Shown here in pieces: positions 24,247-32,785 of a DNA stretch of 64,000 nucleotides. The position numbers and the translations under genes are program-made. Location of the stretch: contig OW818665.1 of NCBI GenBank assembly GCA_942493045.1, forward strand, positions 1,240,001-1,304,000. The letters run 5' to 3'. Position 1 is the stretch's first letter. Every line of letters begins with the position of its first letter. The stretch is from Teretinema sp942493045. GTDB lineage: Bacteria; Spirochaetota; Spirochaetia; Treponematales; Treponemataceae. The notes under the pieces were generated by a model. It was given only the letters and a program-made list of their open reading frames with translations, was not told where the DNA came from and did not search any database.

Positions 24247-25281
24247 TCAATCCTGATAAAATCCTTCAAGAATCTTATGGCCGCGCAGCTTACTGATCGC
24301 CTTGCTTTGAATCTGCCGCACACGCTCACGGGTAATACCGAGCAGCTTGCCGGTCTCTTCCAGTGTTAACGGTCCCCGGCTGGTCAAACCAAAGCGCAGC
24401 TTGATAATTTTCATTTCGCGCTCGGTCAGCTGACTGAGCACGTCTTCCATCGTTTCCTGGAGCGTCGCCGTAAATACCAACTCAAAGGGCTCAATCAAAC
24501 TGTCATCGCTGATCAGGTCCGAAAGCCGGGTATTATTGTCCTCGTCGACATTGGTGTCCAGACTGGTAGTTTCCTGAGAAAGGCTCATGATTTCGCGGAT
24601 GCGCGGGGCCGGAATCTGTAAGTATTCCGATAATTCCTCCGGGCTGGGATCGCGTCCTAAATCCTGGGTCAGCTGCTTGGCGACATAAAAACACTTGCTG
24701 ATGGTATTGAGCATATGAATGGGAATGCGGATGACCCGGCCCTTGTCGGCCAGGCTCTTGATAATGGCCTGTCGGATCCACCAGGTACCGTATGTGGAAA
24801 ACCGGCAGCCGCGGGTATAGTCAAAGCGTTCAACCGCCTCGATCAGGCCGATGTTTCCCTCATCGATCAAATCCAGTAAACCCAGACCGCGATGCTGATA
24901 GTTCTTGGCGATTGAAACCACCAGGCGCAGATTAGAGGTGATCATGCGGTTTTTCAGATCGCGCAGCACCGACTCCAGCTTGGCGGCCTCTTTCAGATAT
25001 ACCGCGTCCGAGAGACGATCGGAATAAGCTTCCTTAAGTGAAACAATGGCGATACGGGCATGCTGAATTTTATGCCCTATCTCCTGTTCATCCTCGATGG
25101 TCAACAAATTATAACGGGAAATCTGTTTCAGATAGAGGGCCAGCGGATCGGTATCCTTCAGCGGACGAACCTTCTTTGCTGCTTTCTGATTATCCAGATA
25201 TTTTGAGGAACGGGCCGCCGGCGACTTTTTGATACCTTTTTCAACTTTTATCATTCTATGTGAAATCCCTGTTGTTGACAT
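24247..25281 (-). CDS. Sigma-70 family RNA polymerase sigma factor (RpoD/RpoS-like)
   Basis: A 344-residue sigma factor. Region 1.2 (DPLALYLKQISRYNLLTIEDEQEIG), region 2 (NLRLVVSIAKNYQHRGLGLLDLIDEGNIGLIEAVERFDYTRGCRFSTYGTWWIRQAI), region 3 and region 4 with the helix-turn-helix LTLEETGKLLGITRERVRQIQSKAISKLR are complete. It lacks the large region 1.1 and the non-conserved insertion, so it is RpoS- or group 2-sized rather than a full RpoD. ATG 25281 is used; TTG 25284 and ATG 25254 are alternatives and none has a strong ribosome site. It starts 20 bp after the LysM gene. Confidence 0.9.
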   Translation of the reverse strand: MSTTGISHRMIKVEKGIKKSPAARSSKYLDNQKAAKKVRPLKDTDPLALYLKQISRYNLLTIEDEQEIGHKIQHARIAIVSLKEAYSDRLSDAVYLKEAAKLESVLRDLKNRMITSNLRLVVSIAKNYQHRGLGLLDLIDEGNIGLIEAVERFDYTRGCRFSTYGTWWIRQAIIKSLADKGRVIRIPIHMLNTISKCFYVAKQLTQDLGRDPSPEELSEYLQIPAPRIREIMSLSQETTSLDTNVDEDNNTRLSDLISDDSLIEPFELVFTATLQETMEDVLSQLTEREMKIIKLRFGLTSRGPLTLEETGKLLGITRERVRQIQSKAISKLRGHKILEGFYQD

Positions 25282-25300
25282 CAATATAGCATATTATCAA

Positions 25301-26122
25301 TTAAAATCCACGTGGAGCCTTAGCTGGATCGATCGGGACATCCCGATTATAAACCATAAAATACAGCTGCGGTTTACCGGATAGCGCGTCCGGCCGGAGC
25401 GTTCCCAGGTTTTCCCCGAAAGACAGGCTCTCACCGATCCGGGGGATTATTGATTCCAACCCGCCATACACATAAATATGTCCGTTTTTGGACTGCACAA
25501 ACACGACCTGGCCGAAACCCCGATAGGGACCGGCGGAAATAACCGTGCCGGAAGCAATAGTCTTGACACGCTCACCGGCTTCGGAGGTAATCGATACGCC
25601 AAAAACCTTTCCAGTCAGATAGGATATACTGAGTACCTTTACCGGCCAGATAATCGCCGCGTCGACTGTCCTGGTTTCATAATTGCGCGGATCCGTGAAA
25701 TTCGCGACCGGCGGGGCAGCTGTTCCGCCTGGCAGGGTCTTCGGAGCGCTCACGACAGTGGAACCCTGACGGGGAATCAATAGTTTCTGTCCAATCCTGA
25801 TACCGCTGTCCCGGGTCAGATTATTGGCGGAGGTTAGTTCGTCTATGGTAATACCATGACTTCTGGCTACTCCGAACAGGGTATCACCCCGTACCACTAC
25901 ATAAAAGTCGGGAATACGGATTTCCTGACCCTCGCGCAGACGGTCCGGATTGGTAATGTTGTTAAAACGTATCAATTCGTCAGCGCTGATATTATATTGC
26001 CGGCTGACGCTGTAAAGGGTTTCACCGCGCTTGAGAATGTGCACTACAGCGTCAGCCCGAACGACTGATCCGCTGAAAATTGAGAGGAGAAGCAAAATTG
26101 AAAGTATGGTTTTCTTGCTCAT
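25301..26122 (-). CDS. LysM protein with degenerate LytM (M23-like) domain
   Basis: A 273-residue exported protein: signal peptide (to about residue 23, VVRADA), two LysM peptidoglycan-binding modules (HILKRGETLYSVSRQYNIS near 28; YVVVRGDTLFGVARSHGIT near 74), a Pro-rich linker, then an M23/LytM-like fold from about 150. The zinc ligands of active M23 enzymes are missing: the HxGxD site reads KVFGVSI and the final HLHFE-type site reads PQLYFMVYN. It is more likely an NlpD/EnvC-like amidase regulator than a hydrolase. TATAGC lies eight bases before the ATG, with no clear ribosome site. Confidence 0.82.
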   Translation of the reverse strand: MSKKTILSILLLLSIFSGSVVRADAVVHILKRGETLYSVSRQYNISADELIRFNNITNPDRLREGQEIRIPDFYVVVRGDTLFGVARSHGITIDELTSANNLTRDSGIRIGQKLLIPRQGSTVVSAPKTLPGGTAAPPVANFTDPRNYETRTVDAAIIWPVKVLSISYLTGKVFGVSITSEAGERVKTIASGTVISAGPYRGFGQVVFVQSKNGHIYVYGGLESIIPRIGESLSFGENLGTLRPDALSGKPQLYFMVYNRDVPIDPAKAPRGF

Positions 26123-26216
26123 AGGTATCCGCTATATTTTCGGTCCACCATACCATTAACCTTACATAAATAGCTTTCGGTTATGAAAGATTGCATAAAA
26201 CAGCGCCGGAACCCTT

Positions 26217-26765
26217 TCAGGTGGAAAGAATTTCTTCTACAGTGGGTGGGAACAGGCTGCGCATCGCGTCCAAATCGGACGAAGAGACCATAAATTCTTT
26301 CTCGAAGGCAATAACCTCATTGGAAGAACGCAGTTTTTCGAGCAGCCCGTATACAATGAAGGTCATCAGCACCAGTCCGGCCCGGGGGTGACGGTTAATA
26401 TAGGCCGAGAATTTCTCCCTTGAAAGCGCCATGATCAAGGAGAGACTCTTGGAGCGTACCGACGCCGTACTGGGTTCGTTCAAAAAAATGGAGGTTTCAC
26501 CGAATGTCGAGCCCGTTTTAAGGGTCGTTATCAGGATTTCTTCCTTGTGCTGGCCTTTTTTCAGCACGTCAACATCTCCGGACAATAGGGTATAGATGCT
26601 TGAAGAAACCTTCCCCTCATGAATGATTACTTCTCCGGCTTCAAAGGAAAACAGATCGCATATCGAGGGCAGCTCATCCAAATCTTGTTTATCCAGCTGC
26701 GAAAACATCGGTATGTCTATCAGGCTGGCGAAAAGAGCTTCCGGAAATATGTCTACTTTGGTCAT
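26217..26765 (-). CDS. Cyclic-nucleotide-binding domain protein
   Basis: A 182-residue soluble protein consisting of a CRP-type beta roll (about 15-130: FSFEAGEVIIHEGKVSSSIYTLLSGDVDVLKKG, GSTFGETSIFLNEPSTASVRS) and a C-terminal helical segment. There is no DNA-binding helix-turn-helix and no kinase. It shares the sensor fold with the histidine kinase at 4981-6159. GGAG lies seven bases before ATG 26765. Ligand and partner are unknown. Confidence 0.8.
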   Translation of the reverse strand: MTKVDIFPEALFASLIDIPMFSQLDKQDLDELPSICDLFSFEAGEVIIHEGKVSSSIYTLLSGDVDVLKKGQHKEEILITTLKTGSTFGETSIFLNEPSTASVRSKSLSLIMALSREKFSAYINRHPRAGLVLMTFIVYGLLEKLRSSNEVIAFEKEFMVSSSDLDAMRSLFPPTVEEILST

Positions 26766-26824
26766 GTCTGGCTCCAGGAGATCAGTCTATTTGATTAAAT
26801 ATAACACATTCTGAAAATAATAGG

Positions 26825-26830
26825 TATAAT
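26825..26830 (+). promoter_or_regulatory. -10 element adjacent to the OmpA-like gene
   Basis: TATAAT is six bases before ATG 26837, with no ribosome site between. A weak ATAACA -35 lies 18 bp upstream (26801-26806). A leaderless transcript is likely. Confidence 0.55.
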
Positions 26831-26836
26831 TATGTC

Positions 26837-28240
26837 ATGAAGCCTTTGTTTATAATCTTTTTATTGATCACAGCGGCTACCGCCGTCCTTCCCTGCCAAA
26901 GCGCGCCGGTAACCCTTACCTGGACCGGCGGAGGGCGTTATTACCAAGTGGAACGTTCCAACTGGTCAAAATACGTCAACGGAGTGTACAGCGGGCTTAC
27001 TCACCGGGAAACGCGCTCACTGATTTACAGCGCGTCGCGCACCGCGGCCGGCGCTCACTTTTCAGGCGATTTTTTCGTTTTTGAAGAGACGCTGCGGGAT
27101 ATGACCGCTACCGCGCGGCAAATTGATACGATAGTTCGGGCGGCCTTTCGCATAGAGCCTACCGGCCGCATGGTTTTTACCGAGGACAACGGCTATCCCC
27201 GACTGCGTTCTTTTCCGGTTTTTCCTTCGGAACCGGTGCAGATCGGTCAAAAATGGCAGGCCGAATCTGAACGCATTATCGACCCGCTCAATAGCGGAGC
27301 CCTGACCCGCCTGCCTATTCTGGTGGAATATGAATTCCGCGGCAGCGAAATTTACCGGGGTATTGAGGTATTGCGGCTGAAGGCGCGCTACGCTACCCGC
27401 TATGACCAGTACCGCAGGCGTTCCGGAGATGATCCGTCCCTGATAAAAGCCACCGGCACTCACGACCTGGATATTCTGATCAGCGCCGCCACCGGCGACC
27501 CGCTGTTGATTACCGACCGTCTCGATGAAACGTTTTTTTACGCGGATAACGGCTCGGTGCGCTATCGCGGCAGTACCGCCCTATTTTCGGAAACCCCGGT
27601 GCCGGTCAATCAGGATATCATTGTGCCGGGAATCAAAAATCTGATCGCCAAAGCCGCCGATACCGGGGCGAACCGCCCGGCTCCGCAGTCTCAACCGGAG
27701 GACAGCTTCGGCCTCTCCTCTACCCCGCCGGCGGCGACGCGCCCGCTCAGTCCGCCCACGACTGTGCCTGTTACTACCCCGGCGCCTTCTGCGCCAGCGA
27801 CCGCCGCGGTTCCGCCGGTCACGCCTGCGCCGCAAAGCGCGACGCCGATTTTACCAACCGCTCCAAATGATCCGTTCCAAGTTGAGCAAACCGAGCGCGG
27901 CATCCGCCTCTCGATACGCGATATCCGCTTTTTAGCCGACTCCGATGAAATTCTGTCATCAGAGCAATGGCGTCTGGACGCCATCGCCGCGACCCTGGCC
28001 CTGGTACCGAACAGTCAGTTTTTAATTGAAGGTCACACGGCCGCGGTAGGTAAACCGGCCGGAGAATTAGCGCTTTCAATTAAGCGCGCTGAACGCGTGG
28101 CTGCCGAGTTAACCAAGCGGGGCATTCCCTCCGGCCGCTTTATCTTTACCGGACATGGCGGAACCCAGCCGGTGGCCGACAATGCCAGCGCCGCCGGCCG
28201 CGCCCAGAACCGGCGGGTGGAGATTACTATTCTGGAATAG
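26837..28240 (+). CDS. OmpA-family protein with N-terminal beta-rich domain
   Basis: A 467-residue exported protein. A signal peptide ends near CQSA; residues 20-260 are beta-rich with WTGGGRYYQVERSNWSKYV; about 270-345 is a Pro/Ala/Thr linker; residues 345-467 form an OmpA C-terminal peptidoglycan-binding domain (IRFLADSDEIL, EGHTAAVGKPAGELALSIKRAERVAAELTKRGI, GHGGTQPVADN, RAQNRRVEITIL). It probably ties the envelope to peptidoglycan. The N-terminal half is not recognised. Its last 14 bp overlap the convergent HD-domain gene. Confidence 0.85.
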   Translation: MKPLFIIFLLITAATAVLPCQSAPVTLTWTGGGRYYQVERSNWSKYVNGVYSGLTHRETRSLIYSASRTAAGAHFSGDFFVFEETLRDMTATARQIDTIVRAAFRIEPTGRMVFTEDNGYPRLRSFPVFPSEPVQIGQKWQAESERIIDPLNSGALTRLPILVEYEFRGSEIYRGIEVLRLKARYATRYDQYRRRSGDDPSLIKATGTHDLDILISAATGDPLLITDRLDETFFYADNGSVRYRGSTALFSETPVPVNQDIIVPGIKNLIAKAADTGANRPAPQSQPEDSFGLSSTPPAATRPLSPPTTVPVTTPAPSAPATAAVPPVTPAPQSATPILPTAPNDPFQVEQTERGIRLSIRDIRFLADSDEILSSEQWRLDAIAATLALVPNSQFLIEGHTAAVGKPAGELALSIKRAERVAAELTKRGIPSGRFIFTGHGGTQPVADNASAAGRAQNRRVEITILE

Positions 28241-29435
28241 CGCTGAAGCTGCGTAAAAAACCGGCGATATCCAAACCGTTTACCCTCTGCCCTTCCGGGT
28301 AGAGGGACAGAATGTTGCGCCGTCCGTCACGCAGATGATTGGAACTGATTCCATAGCGTATAGAGCTGTCCGCTTCCACAAAGGCCGCGATATGATCGGC
28401 GGCGCGGATCATCCGACCATCTATCGGCATAAATGAAGCGCTGTTAAACTGGCCGCATAAAGCTTCGAAGCAGACCGGCTCGGCCTCGCCGTTTGCCCCG
28501 CGTATCCGGTTTTCGAATTCCTTATCTGTGAAGTAAAGTAACTCATCGCGGAAACATTCGTCCATCAGGGGGACCAGCTCAGTTTTTACGATACGATCCT
28601 CAATCTGTTTAACGATATGAGGTAAATGGTCCGTGGCCTGCTTGACCGGCGAAATTATATCCCGGGTAACAGCCTCCGGCAAATCGTGAAACAGGGCCGA
28701 GAAAAAATTATTGTAACGGCGCTGGGGACAGAGCTCCAGATCGCGGCCCATCAGCAGAGTCAGGGCAGCCACGAAATAGGAGTGGCCGAGCACGCTGGTT
28801 CGCGGCACGCGCGGGGTCTGGTTCCAACGAGTTTGAAAACGCAGCTTTTCGATCAGCATCAAAAAATCCCAGGCCTTCTGGTGGCTGATCAGCAGCTGAA
28901 TGCCGCGTAAGTCCAGAAAACCTTCCAGATCGCAATTCAGTTCCCGGTCAATATCCACCAGCCGGAACGGCTCGTTGACCATACGGATGATCTCGACCTC
29001 ACGCATGGTTGAATACTTGTGCGATGCCCTCAGCACCCGCCAGGTGGTGTCCTGCTGCTTAGGCGCGTTCATGACATAATTTTCAAACGCCTCCAGCAGG
29101 GACTGGTCGGCGATGATGTCGCGATACTGTTCGATAACCCAGCGGTCCAGCTTGACCATTTCTTCGGGGTAATCCAGACGGATCATGCGCTGTACCGGAG
29201 CCTTGATATCGCAGAGCGCGATCTTGCGCAGCAGATCAAACAGCGAGCCGTAAATAATACGATCCCAGTCGATTACCTGACCGCGGTCTTCTTCCATTTT
29301 ACCGAGAATATAGGCTACAACCGTTTTCTCGGCCGTCTTATCCATTTCGATTAACTCAAAGGGCCGTACCAGATCGTTCCAGCGTTCGATCGAAAAGCCT
29401 TCGAATATCTTCAGTACAAATTTGGAATCAAACAT
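28227..29435 (-). CDS. HD-domain phosphohydrolase (YfbR-like)
   Basis: A 402-residue cytoplasmic protein. The C-terminal half has an HD metal site: LGHSYFVAALTLLMG near 225 and ALFHDLPEAVTRDIISPVK near 255, which resembles YfbR-type 5'-nucleotidases (HDxxEvLTgDlPtPVK). The N-terminal 190 residues are helical and unassigned. I used ATG 29435 (MFDSKFVLKIFEGF), overlapping the nitroreductase stop by 8 bp and behind AAGGA; the longer frame to 29579 lies inside that gene. As last gene of the nucleoside operon it may dephosphorylate nucleotides. Confidence 0.78.
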   Translation of the reverse strand: MFDSKFVLKIFEGFSIERWNDLVRPFELIEMDKTAEKTVVAYILGKMEEDRGQVIDWDRIIYGSLFDLLRKIALCDIKAPVQRMIRLDYPEEMVKLDRWVIEQYRDIIADQSLLEAFENYVMNAPKQQDTTWRVLRASHKYSTMREVEIIRMVNEPFRLVDIDRELNCDLEGFLDLRGIQLLISHQKAWDFLMLIEKLRFQTRWNQTPRVPRTSVLGHSYFVAALTLLMGRDLELCPQRRYNNFFSALFHDLPEAVTRDIISPVKQATDHLPHIVKQIEDRIVKTELVPLMDECFRDELLYFTDKEFENRIRGANGEAEPVCFEALCGQFNSASFMPIDGRMIRAADHIAAFVEADSSIRYGISSNHLRDGRRNILSLYPEGQRVNGLDIAGFLRSFSAIPE

Positions 29436-30054
29436 TGATAATAATCCTTTCCTTAGGCATGCGGATCTTCTGGCGCGCGGCTTCGGCGCGGTAACCGAAT
29501 ACCGTGATAATTCCGGTTTGCCAGTCACCGCTTTCCAGGCCCAGCAGGGCCAGCACCTTATCATTATCGTAGCCTTCAATGGCGCAGGAATCGATAGCGG
29601 CGGCGGCGGCGCCGGTCATCATATTGGCGCAAGCAATATAACACTGCGCGCGGGCCCACTGGTCGAGCAGGCCGTTCTGTTCCAGGTAGTCATAGTAGCC
29701 GGAATAATCGGCGACAAACACCTCCAGGCCGCCGGGGAAGCGGCTGCCGCGCTCGGTGATAAAGGACGAATCCGGTTTATAAGCCGCGGCCCGGCGGGTC
29801 ACGGCGACTACGGACAGTGCGGAAGTACGCACGCATTCTTGCTGAAAGCAGGCTTGATAGAGGGCAGCCTGTTTCTCAGGTGAGGTCACCGCGTAAAACT
29901 GCCAATGCTCCAGGCCGAAAGAAGAGGGCGAGAGCCGGCCGCACTCCAGAATATAGTCAATGTCAACGGCGCTGAGCGGACGGGCCGGGTCAAACAGTTT
30001 GCAGGCGTAGCGGCGCCGCATGGCCTCCAAAAAGAAGGCGGAGTCATTCGACAT
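29428..30054 (-). CDS. Nitroreductase-family FMN protein
   Basis: A 208-residue NAD(P)H-dependent flavin oxidoreductase. Family features are RRRYACKLFD near 16, LECGRLSPSSFGLEHWQFYAVTS near 40, AQCYIACANMMTGAAAAAIDSCAIEGYD near 140 and the TVFGYRAE end. It belongs to the NfsB/YdgI-like group. ATG 30054 overlaps the deoD stop by 11 bp. Its role in a purine operon is unclear; coupling may be only by position. Confidence 0.88.
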   Translation of the reverse strand: MSNDSAFFLEAMRRRYACKLFDPARPLSAVDIDYILECGRLSPSSFGLEHWQFYAVTSPEKQAALYQACFQQECVRTSALSVVAVTRRAAAYKPDSSFITERGSRFPGGLEVFVADYSGYYDYLEQNGLLDQWARAQCYIACANMMTGAAAAAIDSCAIEGYDNDKVLALLGLESGDWQTGIITVFGYRAEAARQKIRMPKERIIINV

Positions 30055-30766
30055 GGGCGATCTCCAGGGCAATGCGGATCATCGGGTCCAGGGCCGAAAG
30101 GCGGCTCTCCGCGCTCAGGCCGTGGCCGCTGACGCAGGAGTCGGTATGCGTCAGAATGGACAGGGCGCGCTTACCAAGCCAGGCGGCCGTGCAGTACAAA
30201 GCATAGGTTTCCATGTCCTGCACCAGGGCGCCGGAGCGGGCCCAGCATTGCCAGGAAGCCTGCGGACCGCGGGCATTGTACTGCGAAAAATAATCCGAGG
30301 AAAACACCGTCCCGGCCAGGGCGCGCACACCCTGAGAGCGGGCCGCGTTCATGGCCAATTCCAGCAGCCGGTAATCCGCCGCCGGAGCATAGGTGCCGGG
30401 AAGATTGTATTGAGAAGCGTAGCCGGAATCAGTAGAGGCTGACATGGCGCAGACAATATCGCCGGGCACCAGGGCGGCCTGCAGGCCGCCGGCCGTTCCG
30501 GTTCGGATAATCCGCTGGACACCGTAAACCGCGAACAACTCCCAGGCGTAAATGCCGCAGGAGGGCCCGCCCATACCCGATCCCATTACCGTCACCGGCC
30601 GGCCCTGCCAAGTACCGGTAAAGCCGAGCATGTTACGCACCGCGGTTACCTGCCGGGGGGAATCCAGAAAACTGCGGGCAATATACTCGGCGCGCAGCGG
30701 ATCGCCGGGCAGTAAAACAACCGGCGCGATATCGCCTGAGCCGGCGGCGTTATGCGGCGTGGCCAT
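30044..30766 (-). CDS. deoD: Purine nucleoside phosphorylase, DeoD type
   Basis: DeoD cleaves purine nucleosides with phosphate to a free base and ribose 1-phosphate. The 240-residue product has LPGDPLRAEYIARSFLD near 20, RNMLGFTGTWQGRPVTVMGSGMGGPSCGIYAWEL, IIRTGTAGGLQ and the nucleoside site VQDMETYALY. The Asp in HTDSCVSG probably serves as the catalytic acid. ATG 30766 follows GGGAG at ten bases; an in-frame TTG 30772 is the alternative. It lies 2 bp after the permease gene, so uptake and cleavage are coupled. Confidence 0.92.
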   Translation of the reverse strand: MATPHNAAGSGDIAPVVLLPGDPLRAEYIARSFLDSPRQVTAVRNMLGFTGTWQGRPVTVMGSGMGGPSCGIYAWELFAVYGVQRIIRTGTAGGLQAALVPGDIVCAMSASTDSGYASQYNLPGTYAPAADYRLLELAMNAARSQGVRALAGTVFSSDYFSQYNARGPQASWQCWARSGALVQDMETYALYCTAAWLGKRALSILTHTDSCVSGHGLSAESRLSALDPMIRIALEIAHVE

Positions 30767-30768
30767 GA

Positions 30769-31674
30769 TCAACTGGCTCCCTGCTCATAGATCTTTCCAG
30801 AAGCCTTCGGGGCGTAATTCTTGTCGCTGAAAAGCACCAGGGTCAGCAGGGTTATGGCATAGGGCGCCAGGTTAAATACCTCGGAAGGCAGATTGCGTAG
30901 CAGTGGAAAATCGTTGGCGATAATTGAAAGGGTCAGAGCGGTGCCGAACAGCAGCGAGGCGCCGGCGATACCGGCCGGCCGCCAGCGGCCGAAGGAGACG
31001 ACGGCCAGGGCGATAAACCCATGGCCGTTTACGGTGGTGGAATTAAACTGAGTATTGGAAGTGAGGGCCAGACAGGCGCCGGAAAGACCGGCTAAAAAAC
31101 CGGAGGCCAGCACCGCGCCATAGCGCAAGGAGCGTACGTTAATGCCGACCGAGGCAGCGGCATGCGGGTTTTCCCCGCAGGAACGCAGACGCAAACCGAC
31201 CGGCAGACGGTACAGCACAAACCAGACAACCAGCACCACGACTACGGCCACGATGGCGGTCGGGTAAATACCGCCCGGGAGCGGCATCATACCGAGCATA
31301 AAACCCTCGGTGCGGTCGCGGCGGAAAATGATCTGGGAAAGGAATAATGTCACGCCGATAGCCAGCAGATTAATACCGGTGCCGGAGACGGTCTGATCGG
31401 CATTCAGGGAAACCGAGGCGAAAGCATGAATCCATGAAAACAGCATGCCGGCGACAGCGGCAATCAGCAGAGCCACCCACACAGAGGCTGGACCAAGCGG
31501 CACCTCCATAAAATAATGGCTCATCGCCGCGAAAAAAGCGCCGATTACCATGAGGCCTTCCAGGGCGATATTGACCACGCCGGAGCGCTCGCAAATCATG
31601 CCACCGGTGGCGGTAATCAATATTGGAGAGACTATCATTAAAATAGTGGGAATGCGTCCGATCAGATCATTCAT
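30769..31674 (-). CDS. Nucleoside ABC transporter permease (NupQ/PnrE type)
   Basis: A 301-residue integral membrane protein with about eight to ten helices of the BPD_transp_2 family: GMICERSGVVNIALEGLMVIGAFF near 30, SLNADQTVSGTGINLLAIG, and LPSEVFNLAPYAITLLTLVLF near the end. ATG 31674 (MNDLIGRIPTILM) overlaps the preceding permease by 8 bp and is preferred over the open frame to 31749. It forms the heteromeric channel with the neighbouring permease. Confidence 0.92.
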   Translation of the reverse strand: MNDLIGRIPTILMIVSPILITATGGMICERSGVVNIALEGLMVIGAFFAAMSHYFMEVPLGPASVWVALLIAAVAGMLFSWIHAFASVSLNADQTVSGTGINLLAIGVTLFLSQIIFRRDRTEGFMLGMMPLPGGIYPTAIVAVVVVLVVWFVLYRLPVGLRLRSCGENPHAAASVGINVRSLRYGAVLASGFLAGLSGACLALTSNTQFNSTTVNGHGFIALAVVSFGRWRPAGIAGASLLFGTALTLSIIANDFPLLRNLPSEVFNLAPYAITLLTLVLFSDKNYAPKASGKIYEQGAS

Positions 31675-32785
31675 GGGCTGTACCCTCCCCTGCTGCGCTC
31701 TTTTTAGAAAGCCGGCCCGCCAGAATGCGGAAACCGGCGCGGATGGCAATAAAGATTACGATTAAACCCTGAATAATGAATATTATTTCCTTGGGAATGG
31801 TCTTTTCCATTAACGGCTGGGCAGAATTGAGCATACCGAAAAGGAAGCCGGCCAGCATGGTGCCCAGGGCGCGGCTGTTGCCGACCAGGGCCACCGCGAT
31901 ACCGGCGAAACCATAGCCGTCATTGCCGGAAAGTACCCTACCGGCCGAAAAGGAGCCCAACGCCACTATGCCCCCGGCTAAACCGGCGAAGGCGCCGGCA
32001 ATGGCCATGGAAGTAATGATGCTGCGGTTTACCGGGATGCCTCCGTAACGGGCGGCGTCTTTGTTAAAGCCGGTAGCGCGCAGTCCGTAACCCAAGCGGG
32101 TTCGCTCAATTACAAACCAGAAAACCAGTACCGCGATCAGGGCGAAAAGCAATCCCTGATTAAGCTGTGAACCGCCGGTCAGCTTTTGCAAAAAAGAAGA
32201 GCGCAGCAGGGCGGTTGCCGGATAACGCGGTGTCCAGGCCGTATTGGTGCCCGGGATGCGCATGATCAGAATACGGGAAAGATACAGGGCAATATAGTTG
32301 AGCATGATGGTAGCCACTACCTCGGAAACCTCAAAACGGGCCTTCAAATAACCGACAATGCTGCCCCAGAAGGCTCCGCCGAGCATACCGAGCGTCAGAG
32401 CCAACAGCCAGTGCAGGATGGTAATCTGGGGACCGAATATGGCCACCACCTGAGCAACGGTAAGGCCCACAACAAACTGACCCTCGGCGCCGATATTGAA
32501 GAGGCCAGTACGCGCGGCAAAGGCCATAGACAGGCCGCATAATATGTAGGGCACCGAAGTAGCCAGAAACTCGCCGACGTAGCGGATATTCCAGACGCCG
32601 CGGTCAATGCTGTAGCCGCTCAATACCTGTAGGATTGCCTTGTACAGACCAAGGGGATTCCGGCCCGAAAGCAGTATAATTATGGTACTGCACAGAAAAC
32701 CGAGTAATACGACCAAAACCGATATGGCGCCGTCGGAGGTCTGCAGTAACTGGGCGATGTTGTGTACGGGTTTTCCCTTTTTCAT
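31667..32785 (-). CDS. Nucleoside ABC transporter permease (NupP/PnrD type)
   Basis: A 372-residue BPD_transp_2 permease. The family signature AFAARTGLFNIGAEGQFVVGLTVAQ lies near 85-110, FEVSEVVATIMLNYIALYLSR near 150, and GYGLRATGFNKDAARYGGI near 235. AGGAG precedes ATG 32785, and the start overlaps the ATPase stop by 4 bp. The order receptor-ATPase-permease-permease matches YufN-Q of Bacillus and PnrA-E of T. pallidum. Confidence 0.92.
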   Translation of the reverse strand: MKKGKPVHNIAQLLQTSDGAISVLVVLLGFLCSTIIILLSGRNPLGLYKAILQVLSGYSIDRGVWNIRYVGEFLATSVPYILCGLSMAFAARTGLFNIGAEGQFVVGLTVAQVVAIFGPQITILHWLLALTLGMLGGAFWGSIVGYLKARFEVSEVVATIMLNYIALYLSRILIMRIPGTNTAWTPRYPATALLRSSFLQKLTGGSQLNQGLLFALIAVLVFWFVIERTRLGYGLRATGFNKDAARYGGIPVNRSIITSMAIAGAFAGLAGGIVALGSFSAGRVLSGNDGYGFAGIAVALVGNSRALGTMLAGFLFGMLNSAQPLMEKTIPKEIIFIIQGLIVIFIAIRAGFRILAGRLSKKSAAGEGTAHE

